From: a bacterium
GTDB lineage: Bacteria; Atribacterota; Phoenicimicrobiia; Phoenicimicrobiales; Phoenicimicrobiaceae
Assembly: GCA_018819665.1 (NCBI GenBank)
Contig: JAHJOY010000157.1
Span: 1-14,872, forward strand
DNA: 14,872 nt
Direction of reading: 5' to 3'
Part shown: positions 1-7,200 of the stretch, in pieces
Layout of the letters: each line of letters starts with the position of its first letter
Position numbering within the stretch: position 1 is the stretch's first letter
Program-made: the position numbers and the translations under genes
The notes under the pieces: model-generated
Told to the model about the DNA's origin: nothing
What the model saw: the letters and a program-made list of their open reading frames with translations, nothing else
Database searches by the model: none

Positions 1-1
1 A

Positions 2-862
2 GCCAGAAAGATGTTTGCCAGTCTCTTTGCAAGTAGTCCTGAAGCAGCACTATATCATGATGAAAATGGCCGCATCGTAAATATAAATCCTCACTTTACT
101 GAACTATTCGGCTACACCTTAGAGGAGATAAAAGGCAGAAATCTAAATGATGGAATGATTCATCCTCCGGATAAGATAGAAGAAGGTAAAAATTTGGATA
201 AGATAGCTTTCTCTGAAGGGTATTTTAATTATGAGACCATTAGAAAGAAGAAGGATGGTACTCTCTTCCCAGTCTTAATATCTGGTTCCAATATAGTAAT
301 CGATGGCCAGACAAAAGGGGCGATAGGCACTTATGTTGATATTACTGAGCGCAAGAAGATGGAAGAAGAGTTACAAAAGTTAGCTCACTATGATGTTCTT
401 ACCGGCTGTTGCAGCAGAGGATATGGTATAAACCTACTTGAAAGACAAATTAAGATGGCTAATCGAAATAAAACTCCTATCCTCTTACTCTATCTTGATG
501 TAGATGACTTTAAATATATCAATGATACCTTCGGGCATCAAGAAGGAGATAAGGTCTTAAAAGAAGCAGTTAAACTCTTAAAATCTATTTTAAGAGAGGT
601 GGATATTATCTGCCGTATTGGGGGAGATGAGTTTTTGCTAATTTTCCATAATAGCTCTTCAAAGGATGTACCTCTAATTAAAGAAAGGATAAATAAAAAT
701 TTAGAGAAGTTAAATCAGAAACTGGCTAAACCTTATAAAGTAGATTTCAGTATCGGTCTTTCCTATTATAACCCATCCAATCCTCTATCCATAGAAGAAT
801 TAATAAGAATAGCTGATGAGAATATGTATAAAGAAAAGAAAAAGAAAAAAGAGGGATTTTAA
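2..862 (+). CDS. PAS-GGDEF diguanylate cyclase, 5' end outside window
   Basis: Makes cyclic di-GMP from two GTP in response to a signal sensed by its PAS domain. The frame is open to the window edge, and the first visible Met (base 11) lies directly at the start of a PAS domain, so the true N-terminus is probably upstream. Counting from that Met, PAS spans about residues 5-115, ending in the usual DITERKKMEEEL linker, and GGDEF spans about 125-280. The catalytic loop GGDEF (204-208) is intact, as are the metal-binding Asp in LDVDDFK (163) and the NDTFGHQEGD segment (171-180). REVD (195-198) sits five residues before GGDEF, matching the RxxD inhibitory I-site, so product feedback is expected. 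The domain entry reads LTGCCSRGYG rather than the common LTGLxNR. No membrane segment is visible in the part shown. The sensed ligand cannot be told. Confidence 0.9.
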   Translation, partial: ARKMFASLFASSPEAALYHDENGRIVNINPHFTELFGYTLEEIKGRNLNDGMIHPPDKIEEGKNLDKIAFSEGYFNYETIRKKKDGTLFPVLISGSNIVIDGQTKGAIGTYVDITERKKMEEELQKLAHYDVLTGCCSRGYGINLLERQIKMANRNKTPILLLYLDVDDFKYINDTFGHQEGDKVLKEAVKLLKSILREVDIICRIGGDEFLLIFHNSSSKDVPLIKERINKNLEKLNQKLAKPYKVDFSIGLSYYNPSNPLSIEELIRIADENMYKEKKKKKEGF

Positions 863-1009
863 AAACTTATGTCGAAGAATTATAAGGGACATAAAGTATC
901 AATAACTCGCAAATTAATCTTAAAAAAATAAAACTTTGAAGGAGGTGAAATCTAAAACAAAAAAATTGTTTCCGTTTCTTTACTTTTTTCTTAGATTAAT
1001 AAAAATTGT

Positions 1010-1015
1010 AGGAGG
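1010..1015 (+). promoter_or_regulatory. Shine-Dalgarno AGGAGG deciding the start of the peptide-binding protein
   Basis: AGGAGG lies 10 bases before ATG 1026. The frame is open further upstream, to a TTG at 936, but that start would put about 30 extra residues ahead of a normal signal peptide. A second GGAGG-like sequence at 939-945 has no well-placed ATG after it and looks like an orphan site. ATG 1026 is therefore preferred. Confidence 0.65.
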
Positions 1016-1025
1016 ATATTTTTTA

Positions 1026-2594
1026 ATGTTAAAAAGTAAAAGGACCTTAATTTTAAGTTTAATGATGACTCTTGCCTTTGTTTTGGCTATCAGCGGTGGT
1101 GTATATGCTGCCGAAAAAGTAATGGTTATAGGCATGAATACCAGTCCCATAGTCTCTTTAGATCCTGCAAAAGCCTACGAATTTGAAGGAAGCTGGATAT
1201 TAGATAATGTCTACGATAAGTTAGTTAGATTTAAACCCGGCTCAGCCAGCGAAATTGAACCGGGGATAGCAGAATCCTGGGAATTTTCCGGCAACAACAT
1301 AACCTTTACCATAAGAGATGGAGCAAAATTCTCTAATGGTGACCCTGTGGATGCTGAAGCAGTAGCTTATTCATTAAAGAGAGTAGTTAAATTGGCTCAA
1401 GCCCCCTCCTGGGTAATCACTCAATTCGGAGTAACCGAGGATTCCATTAAAGCCATAGGTAACAAAGTCCAGATAATTATGGATAAAGCCTATTCCCCCA
1501 GTTTAGTCCTGTCTTGTATGACCTATTCTGTCACCGGTACCGTAAATCCGAAGGTTGCCGAAGAACATAATGTAGAAGGTGATATGGGAATGGCTTACTT
1601 AACAGAAAACTCGGTAGGAAGCGGCCCTTATAAATTAGTCAGCTGGGAGAGAAATCAGAAGTTACTCTTTGAGGTTAACGAAAATTATTGGGGGACTAAA
1701 CCGGAAATAGACAAGATTATAATAATAGATGTACCCGAATCGTCCAGTCAGCTCCTTCAGCTTAAAGGCGGCACTATCGATGTAGCCTGGAACCTCGAAC
1801 ACGATCAGATTCCGGATGTAGAGAAGACCAAAGGAGTCTATACTCTCTCTAAGCCACAATTCAAATTAATCTACTTTGGTATGAATGGGCAGACCCCGCC
1901 GACAGATAATGTCCTGGTTAGAAGAGCGGTTAAATCTGCTATAGACGTCGAGGCAGTTATAAAAGCTGTAGGAGGCGGTGTAACCGAACTCCATACATTT
2001 ATTCCTAAAGGTATGTTCGCTTATTATGATGGAGAAGAAGTACCCTATAACCCTGAAAAAGCCAAAGAATTGTTAGCGGAAGCCGGCTATCCGAATGGTT
2101 TTGAAATCACTTTAACCGTTCCCGATTTCTTATCCACCGAAGGAACAGTGGTTAAATCCTATCTCGAACAAGTGGGCATAAAGACTAATCTGGAGGTAAT
2201 TGCTTACACTACTTTATTGGGTAAATATAGAGAACAGGGATTAGAGCTGGTTATGGCCCGATGGGGAGCTGATTATGCTGATCCTGATGCCAATGCCAAG
2301 CCATTTGCCCATTGTAGGACCACTAGTGACGAGGCAACAATAAAACAATTAGCCTGGAGAAATGCCTATGCTAATCCTGAATTTACTGATATGGTAGAAA
2401 AGGCTGCCTTTATTCAGGACAGAGATGAACGAGAAAAAGTTTATTTAGAATTACAGAAAAAATGGCAAAGTGACGGCATTTTTAAAATACTCTACCAGAT
2501 GACCATTCAGTTAGGGCTAAACGACAGAGTTGGTAATTTTATCCTGAACGAACTAACCCAGACACCTTGGGAGCTCATAACTCTAAAAGACTAA
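1026..2594 (+). CDS. dppA: Peptide ABC transporter substrate-binding protein (SBP family 5)
   Basis: Periplasmic receptor that captures oligopeptides, or another family 5 ligand, and delivers it to the DppBC channel. It is about 522 residues long, normal for the DppA/OppA family. Start 1026 gives a classic signal peptide: MLKSKR, a hydrophobic core to about residue 25, and cleavage near VYA/A at 28-29. There is no lipobox Cys, so the protein is likely soluble in a periplasm. Family 5 hallmarks follow: the early SLDPAKAYE segment, then EIEPGIAESWEF, TFTIRDGAKFSNGDPVDAEAVAYSLKR-like sequence, GSGPYKL, and the NPEKAKELLAEAGYPNG motif. It opens the dpp gene set and is separated from the first permease by 224 bases holding two hairpins. 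Exact substrate cannot be read from the sequence; dipeptide, oligopeptide, nickel and some sugar-binding proteins share this fold. Confidence 0.9.
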   Translation: MLKSKRTLILSLMMTLAFVLAISGGVYAAEKVMVIGMNTSPIVSLDPAKAYEFEGSWILDNVYDKLVRFKPGSASEIEPGIAESWEFSGNNITFTIRDGAKFSNGDPVDAEAVAYSLKRVVKLAQAPSWVITQFGVTEDSIKAIGNKVQIIMDKAYSPSLVLSCMTYSVTGTVNPKVAEEHNVEGDMGMAYLTENSVGSGPYKLVSWERNQKLLFEVNENYWGTKPEIDKIIIIDVPESSSQLLQLKGGTIDVAWNLEHDQIPDVEKTKGVYTLSKPQFKLIYFGMNGQTPPTDNVLVRRAVKSAIDVEAVIKAVGGGVTELHTFIPKGMFAYYDGEEVPYNPEKAKELLAEAGYPNGFEITLTVPDFLSTEGTVVKSYLEQVGIKTNLEVIAYTTLLGKYREQGLELVMARWGADYADPDANAKPFAHCRTTSDEATIKQLAWRNAYANPEFTDMVEKAAFIQDRDEREKVYLELQKKWQSDGIFKILYQMTIQLGLNDRVGNFILNELTQTPWELITLKD

Positions 2595-2615
2595 GGTGCA
2601 ACTTTTCAATTTAGT

Positions 2616-2645
2616 CGAAAATATTTTAGCAAAAAGTATTTTTCG
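2616..2645 (+). other. Imperfect AT-rich hairpin after the binding-protein gene
   Basis: Starting 21 bases after the stop codon, CGAAAA pairs with TTTTCG, and a further six-base, mostly A-T arm follows across a one-base bulge (2616-2627 with 2633-2645). It could be a weak RNA 3' stabiliser or part of a leaky terminator. No clear U-run follows, so a terminator call is not justified. Confidence 0.3.
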
Positions 2646-2679
2646 TAAAATATCTATGTTAGAATATTGGTTGTAAGTA

Positions 2680-2731
2680 AGCTATACCGTATATACATAT
2701 ACTAATACCGCAAAGTATATACGGTATAGCT
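2680..2731. repeat. 17-bp perfect inverted repeat between binding-protein and permease genes
   Basis: The left arm AGCTATACCGTATATAC (2680-2696) is the exact reverse complement of 2715-2731, enclosing an 18-base loop (2697-2714). No T-run follows either arm, so it is not a standard intrinsic terminator. Its place between a binding-protein gene and the first permease matches where many transport operons, such as malE-malF in E. coli, carry a stem-loop that protects the upstream mRNA and lowers downstream expression. A small mobile palindromic element is the main alternative. Confidence 0.75.
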
Positions 2732-2818
2732 AAATTATTGGTTAAATTTAAAAATTTAGGATAAATACAAAGATTAAAAACAATAAGAAAAAGTTAAGAA
2801 TAGGATCATAGATTACAG

Positions 2819-3823
2819 ATGCTAAAATACGTAATAAAAAGATTAATATTGTTTGTTATAGTTATTTTTGGAGTAGTAACCATTACTTTTTTTATTTCCC
2901 ACGTAATCCCCGCCGATCCGGTAGGTGCAATTTTAGGTGAAAACGCCCCGCAAGAGTTAGTGGAAAAGATGGAAAGACAATTGGGTCTGGATTTGCCTCT
3001 GGGTCAACAGTACACCCGCTATCTCAAAGGATTAATAAATTGGAATTTCGGGATATCCCTAAGAACTCAAAAACAAGTTTCGGAAGATCTTAGAGTATAT
3101 TTTCCTGCCACCATGGAATTAGCTTTCCTGGCCTTATTTATTGCCATAATCCTTGGAATATCTATCGGCGTAATTTCCGCGGTTAAAAGAAACCAATGGC
3201 AGGATAATGCAAGCAGAGTATTTTCTCTGGTGGGAATATCGATGCCCGCCTTCTGGCTGGGTTTATTATTTATTTTAATTTTATATTATCATTTAGGTCT
3301 CATCCCCGCTGGAGGGAGGTTATCTCCTCATATTTCTCCTCCTCCCATGGTAAGCGGACTTTATCTATTGGACAGCTTAATAGCCGGTCAATTTAGGACT
3401 TTCTGGGATGCTCTTTACCACTTATTAGGTCCGGCTTTGGTCCTGGGATGGATTCAGACGGCCTATATATGCAGGGTTACCAGGTCCTCGATGCTCGAGG
3501 TCCTCAATGAAGAATATATTAGAACTGCCCGGGTTAAGGGCTTAAGGGAAAGGGTGGTTATCTTCAAACACGCTTTCAGAAACGCCTCTATTCCGATATT
3601 AACCATGATAGGAATATCTTTCGGCTACATGCTGGAAGGTTCGGTGTTGACCGAGACCGTTTTCGGATATCCCGGCTTGGGAAGATATGCGGTAAATTCC
3701 TTTTTATCTCTCGATTTGAATGCGGTGATAGGTTCGGTTACCTTGATCGCTATTTGCTATGCTCTGAGCAACTTGATAGTCGATTTGCTCTATGCAGCTT
3801 TAGATCCCAGGATTAAATATTAG
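2819..3823 (+). CDS. dppB: Peptide ABC transporter permease, DppB type
   Basis: One half of the inner-membrane channel of the peptide importer. Its 334 residues match the DppB/OppB family. It begins MLKYVIKRLILFVIV with a first membrane helix, then has the conserved periplasmic stretch HVIPADPVGAILGE and QLGLDLPLGQQYTRYLKG. The permease core follows, with helices around residues 100-125, 135-160, 195-215, 255-280 and 300-325. The EAA loop that contacts the ATPases is visible as EYIRTARVKGL near residues 230-245. Only a weak ribosome site (AGGA at 2802-2805) precedes ATG 2819, in line with lower expression than the binding protein. It ends one base before the next permease, so the two are translated together. 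Confidence 0.94.
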   Translation: MLKYVIKRLILFVIVIFGVVTITFFISHVIPADPVGAILGENAPQELVEKMERQLGLDLPLGQQYTRYLKGLINWNFGISLRTQKQVSEDLRVYFPATMELAFLALFIAIILGISIGVISAVKRNQWQDNASRVFSLVGISMPAFWLGLLFILILYYHLGLIPAGGRLSPHISPPPMVSGLYLLDSLIAGQFRTFWDALYHLLGPALVLGWIQTAYICRVTRSSMLEVLNEEYIRTARVKGLRERVVIFKHAFRNASIPILTMIGISFGYMLEGSVLTETVFGYPGLGRYAVNSFLSLDLNAVIGSVTLIAICYALSNLIVDLLYAALDPRIKY

Positions 3824-3824
3824 G

Positions 3825-4745
3825 ATGGTAAGTAATTTGGCTAAAGAAAATTTACAAAATTGGATAGTATCTTGGGGGAAGAGACATTCTTCGGAAATCT
3901 CTGACTTTAAAGAAACCGTTTATTTAATAAAGAAGAGTCCGCTGACTATGGTCGGCTTAGCTGTAATATTAATTTTAATTATTATGGCAATCTTTGCTCC
4001 TTATATTGCCCCCTACGACCCCGTAGCTATGCACCTGGATAACAGATTAGCACCCCCTTCCAAGGCTCATCTGCTGGGTACCGATGAATTGGGGAGAGAC
4101 ATCCTTTCCCGAATAATCTACGGGGCAGGAGTAGCCCTGAAGATTGTGTTAATTGTCCTGGCTATAGATTTACCTTTAGGTATTTTGCTGGGACTTGCGG
4201 CCGGTTATTTTGGGGGATGGATTGATGAAATCATCATGAGGATTGCAGATATATTTATGGCTTTTCCACGGCTTATCCTGGCTATGGCTATTGGGACGGC
4301 ATTAGGGCCCAGTCTCAGAAATACTATGATAGCCATTGCCTTGACTATGTGGCCGGTCTATGCCCGATTGGCCCGGGGAGAGACCTTAAGCATCAAAGAA
4401 AGGACTTTCATTGAAGCGGAAAGGGCCTTAGGAACTTCTAATTTTAGGATACTGGTTTTTAATATTCTACCTATATGTGTATCCACTCTAATTGTTCGGG
4501 CTACCCTGGATATGGGAAATATCATCCGAATTGCCGCTGGAATGAGTTTCCTGGGATTGGGCGCTCAACCTCCTACCCCGGATTGGGGTCTGATGGTGAG
4601 TACGGGGAGAAACTTTTTAATCAATCAGTGGTGGGTTCCTACCTTTCCCGGCTTTGCCATTCTACTGGCAGTTTTTGGATTTAATTTGTTAGGTGACGGG
4701 ATAAGGGATATTTCTGATCCCTACCTCAGAAGGGGGAGGCAGTAA
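3825..4745 (+). CDS. dppC: Peptide ABC transporter permease, DppC type
   Basis: Second half of the inner-membrane channel, pairing with the DppB-type protein. It has 306 residues, as expected for DppC/OppC. A cytoplasmic N-terminal tail precedes a first helix near residues 43-65 (MVGLAVILILIIMAIFAPY). The family's conserved LLGTDELGRDILSRIIYG then leads into the permease domain. The EAA loop reads FIEAERALGTSNFRI around residues 194-208, and the C-terminus carries SFLGLGAQPPTPDWGLM and the closing GDGIRDISDPYLRR. It starts one base after the previous stop and ends three bases before the next gene, which is typical operon packing. Nothing is missing. Confidence 0.94.
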   Translation: MVSNLAKENLQNWIVSWGKRHSSEISDFKETVYLIKKSPLTMVGLAVILILIIMAIFAPYIAPYDPVAMHLDNRLAPPSKAHLLGTDELGRDILSRIIYGAGVALKIVLIVLAIDLPLGILLGLAAGYFGGWIDEIIMRIADIFMAFPRLILAMAIGTALGPSLRNTMIAIALTMWPVYARLARGETLSIKERTFIEAERALGTSNFRILVFNILPICVSTLIVRATLDMGNIIRIAAGMSFLGLGAQPPTPDWGLMVSTGRNFLINQWWVPTFPGFAILLAVFGFNLLGDGIRDISDPYLRRGRQ

Positions 4746-4748
4746 GTA

Positions 4749-5792
4749 ATGGCCGAAGAAATATTATTAGAGATAAAAGACTTGAGGGTTAATTTTTATA
4801 CTTACCGGGGGGTAGTCAAAGCATTAAACGGAGTTAACCTGAAGATTTATGAGGGTGAATTTTTCGGTCTGGTGGGAGAAACCGGCTGTGGGAAGAGCGT
4901 AACTGCCTCTGCCGTTCTTAATTTAGTACAAAATCCCGGTAAGATTGAAGAAGGAGAAATATTATTTAAACAAAAAAACCTCTTAAAGATGAGTGAAAAA
5001 GAGATCAGGGAAAAGATTCGCGGTAAAGAAATTACTATGATAATGCAGTACCCAATTGCCGCCTTAAACCCGGTTATAAATAATGGGGACCAGATTGCCG
5101 AAGCACTTATTGCCAACAAAAATATGAACGAAAGTGAAGCCAGGAAGAGAACCATTGAATTACTAAAAGAAGTCAATATACCCCAACCAGAAAAGATTGC
5201 CCGTCAATTTCCTCATCAATTATCCGGAGGAATGGCCCAGAGAGTTATGATTGCTATGATGTTATCTACCGAGCCATCTCTGCTTATTGCCGATGAGCCG
5301 ACTACTGCCCTGGATGTTTCTATTCAGGCCCAGGTGTTGAGTTTACTCAAAGATTTAATCAGCAAACACAGAGCTACAGTTCTGCTTATTACTCATGACC
5401 TTTCGGTAGTTGCCGAAACTTGCAGCAGAGTAGGGGTAATGTATGCCGGAGATATGGTAGAAATAGGCACGGTAGACCAGATTATCAATAATCCTCAACA
5501 CCCTTATACCAAGGGCTTGATAAAGGCAATCCCATCTGACCGAAGCAAGGAATTAGTGGAGATTAGAGGGAGTGTCCCTGATTTAGTAAATCCCCCTTCG
5601 GGGTGCAGATTTCATCCCCGTTGCGATTATACAAAACCTATCTGCAAAAAAGAAAAGCCCCAGGTCCTACAGGTAGAGAAAGAGCATGTAACGGCCTGTT
5701 TTTTATACGAAGAAAGTCGTAATAAAAAGTCAAAAGAAGAATACGCAGGAGAATACAAGGGAGGAGCAAATGGAAGAACTGATTCAGCTTAA
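4749..5792 (+). CDS. dppD: Peptide ABC transporter ATP-binding protein, DppD type
   Basis: Cytoplasmic ATPase that powers peptide import together with the DppF-type protein. Visible motifs are Walker A GETGCGKS (43-50), signature LSGGM (158-162), Walker B LLIADE (178-183) and switch His 216. The Q-loop reads MQYPIAALNPV, with Tyr where relatives usually have Asp after the Gln. The C-terminal oligopeptide-transporter domain starts near HPYTKGL (251) and carries four cysteines (286, 292, 299, 317) in the GCRFHPRC pattern, which in some DppD proteins binds a 4Fe-4S cluster. The last 30 residues are charged and non-conserved in appearance. The final 23 bases overlap the next gene, suggesting coupled translation. 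At 347 residues it is of normal to slightly long size. Confidence 0.94.
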   Translation: MAEEILLEIKDLRVNFYTYRGVVKALNGVNLKIYEGEFFGLVGETGCGKSVTASAVLNLVQNPGKIEEGEILFKQKNLLKMSEKEIREKIRGKEITMIMQYPIAALNPVINNGDQIAEALIANKNMNESEARKRTIELLKEVNIPQPEKIARQFPHQLSGGMAQRVMIAMMLSTEPSLLIADEPTTALDVSIQAQVLSLLKDLISKHRATVLLITHDLSVVAETCSRVGVMYAGDMVEIGTVDQIINNPQHPYTKGLIKAIPSDRSKELVEIRGSVPDLVNPPSGCRFHPRCDYTKPICKKEKPQVLQVEKEHVTACFLYEESRNKKSKEEYAGEYKGGANGRTDSA

Positions 5793-6720
5793 AGAAATTA
5801 AGAAATACTTCCCCTGGAAGAAGTACAAATACGTGAAAGCAGTCGATGGCGTTTCTCTTTCAATTAATAAGAGAGATATCTTCGGATTAGTAGGTGAATC
5901 CGGTTCAGGAAAGACCACCTTGGGGAGGATGATGATTCATCTGATCGACTCCACTTCCGGGTCTATCTTCTACAAGGGAAAAGATATAACTAAAATAAAA
6001 AAATTGGAAAAAAATTTACGCAGAAATATGCAAATAGTTTTTCAGGATCCTTATTCATCTTTACATCCCCGAAAAAAAATAAAGGATATTATAGGCAGTG
6101 GGTTAAGAACCCATAATTTAGTAAGGAGCGAGGGAGAACTGGTAACCAAAATCGAACAATTTCTAAATTTAGTGGGTATGGGAGAAGAACATCTCTATCG
6201 TTATCCCCACGAACTTTCCGGTGGACAGAGACAGAGGATAGCCATTGCCCGTGCTCTTATTCTAAATCCGGAATTTGTGGTTTTAGATGAACCTACTTCT
6301 TCGTTGGATGTCTCAGTTCAAGCCGAGATTTTAAATTTATTAAAAAAACTAAGAGAGGAATTTGACCTCACCTATGTATTTATTACCCATGACCTGTATC
6401 TGGCACGGATTATTACCGAAAAAATTGCTATTATGTATCTGGGAAAGATAATGGAATACGGAGACACGGAGAGCATCTTTAAAAATCCTTTACACCCTTA
6501 TACCGAAGCTTTATTTTCAGTTATTCCCAAACTTGATCCCCAAAAAAGAACTAAGAAAATTATTCTCAAAGGAGAAATCCCCAGTCCGTTTGATCCTCCC
6601 TTGGGTTGCCGATTTCATACCAGGTGTATGAAAAAAATCGGGGAGATTTGCGAAAAAGTCTCACCTCCCTTAAAAGAGGTAGAAGAAAAACACTTCGTTT
6701 CCTGCCATTTGTATGACTAA
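5770..6720 (+). CDS. dppF: Peptide ABC transporter ATP-binding protein, DppF type
   Basis: Second ATPase of the peptide importer. It has 316 residues, with Walker A GESGSGKT (42-49), Q-loop VFQDPYSSLHPRKK, signature LSGGQ (149-153), Walker B VVLDE (170-174) and switch His 207. The C-terminal oligopeptide domain (HPYTEAL from about 242) again holds four cysteines (280, 286, 294, 312) in GCRFHTRC-x7-C arrangement. The start is set by GGGAGGAG just before ATG 5770, inside the 3' end of the previous gene. It is the last gene of the dpp set; no clear terminator hairpin follows. A remnant of another gene begins 32 bases downstream, so the operon may once have continued. Confidence 0.94.
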   Translation: MEELIQLKEIKKYFPWKKYKYVKAVDGVSLSINKRDIFGLVGESGSGKTTLGRMMIHLIDSTSGSIFYKGKDITKIKKLEKNLRRNMQIVFQDPYSSLHPRKKIKDIIGSGLRTHNLVRSEGELVTKIEQFLNLVGMGEEHLYRYPHELSGGQRQRIAIARALILNPEFVVLDEPTSSLDVSVQAEILNLLKKLREEFDLTYVFITHDLYLARIITEKIAIMYLGKIMEYGDTESIFKNPLHPYTEALFSVIPKLDPQKRTKKIILKGEIPSPFDPPLGCRFHTRCMKKIGEICEKVSPPLKEVEEKHFVSCHLYD

Positions 6721-6752
6721 AGATATTTTAATCAACGAAAGGGAGTACTCAA

Positions 6753-6794
6753 ATGAAAAAGATTAGATGGGGTGTCCTGAGCACCGCAAATTGA
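6753..6794 (+). pseudogene. 12-codon remnant of a Gfo/Idh/MocA oxidoreductase start
   Basis: ATG 6753 opens MKKIRWGVLSTAN and then hits TGA. This is the N-terminal first strand and start of the dinucleotide-binding loop (normally WGVLSTANIG..) of Gfo/Idh/MocA NAD(P)-dependent sugar oxidoreductases, which are about 330-400 residues long. A ribosome site (AAAGGGAG, 6738-6745) still precedes it. Nothing after base 6795 resembles the family in any frame I could read, so all but the first dozen codons are gone. The match is short but distinctive. A chance tiny reading frame is the alternative. Confidence 0.5.
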
Positions 6795-6985
6795 AAAATA
6801 TTCTCTCAAAATAGAAGGATTTTTCTTAGACCTTGTTGTATCTTAATATTAGTACTTCAAAAACATTTATAATTTTACTTTAAAGGATAGATGCAGTGAG
6901 TCAGTTTAATTATCTGTAAGTAGATTATTAATCCGGATTGCACACCATATTTAATTATTTAATTAATTAAAGGAGGAAAAATCCT
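6795..6985. other. AT-rich gap without recognisable gene
   Basis: About 190 bases separate the oxidoreductase remnant from the arginine-repeat microprotein. I see no RNA gene, no coding frame with family resemblance, and only weak promoter-like matches (TTGCAC at 6938 without a good -10). AGGAGG at 6971-6976 belongs to the next gene. Confidence 0.5.
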
Positions 6986-7135
6986 ATGGAAAAGAAAGAT
7001 GAGCGCCGTTCCGAAAAAGAAAGAAGAACAGGTGAAGACCGTAGAAAAGTTGATGACCCGAATTACAAAGGACCTGAGCGAAGAAATGGCCAGGATAGAA
7101 GAACCGGCGAAGACAGAAGAAAATCCGAGAAATAG
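6986..7135 (+). CDS. 49-residue arginine-repeat microprotein (RRxxxxRR type)
   Basis: A small, very hydrophilic protein made almost entirely of (E/D)RRxxx units. It opens with ERRSEK, ERRTGE and DRRK, has a central VDDPNYKGP spacer, then ERRNGQ, DRRTGE and DRRKSEK. Arg pairs recur every six residues, and the two halves around the spacer mirror each other. A perfect AGGAGG at 6971-6976, nine bases before ATG, supports expression. No membrane segment, signal peptide or Cys is present, so it should be cytosolic and highly charged. Similar ERRSGxDRR stretches are, to my knowledge, seen as small proteins or tails of signalling proteins, but I know of no proven function. Arg spacing differs from the RxxxR of PilZ c-di-GMP receptors. 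A second copy lies at 14154 behind an HD-GYP gene. Confidence 0.7.
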   Translation: MEKKDERRSEKERRTGEDRRKVDDPNYKGPERRNGQDRRTGEDRRKSEK

Positions 7136-7146
7136 CACAATGTCAC

Positions 7147-7187
7147 GGGGGGGGCCTCTTGACAAAAACAATTCATAAGTAAAAATA
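7147..7187 (+). promoter_or_regulatory. Eight-G tract followed by a TTGACA box
   Basis: A run of eight G (7147-7154) is followed five bases later by a consensus -35 hexamer TTGACA (7159-7164). The region 16-18 bases further on is all A and T (AAAAATAT), but no strong -10 hexamer stands out, and transcription from here would leave a very short leader before ATG 7201. It is a possible promoter for the BMP operon with a slippage-prone tract beside it; weak support. Confidence 0.25.
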
Positions 7188-7200
7188 TAAAGGTAGTAAA

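Noticed and set aside
867..894. TTATGTC/GACATAA hairpin after the GGDEF gene as a terminator
   Set aside because: Seven weak base pairs with a 14-base loop and no T-run on the + strand.
869..931. Small frame MSKNYKGHKVSITRKLILKK after the GGDEF gene, preceded by GAGGGA
   Set aside because: Only 20 codons, no recognisable family, low-complexity Lys/Ile content; the NYKG match to the microprotein spacer is too short to mean anything.
936..1025. N-terminal extension of the peptide-binding protein from TTG 936
   Set aside because: It would bury the signal peptide about 30 residues inside the protein; ATG 1026 has a well-spaced AGGAGG.
6938..6966. TTGCAC plus AT-rich -10 as a promoter for the first microprotein
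   Set aside because: No hexamer close to TATAAT at proper spacing; surrounding sequence is AT-rich enough to give such matches by chance.
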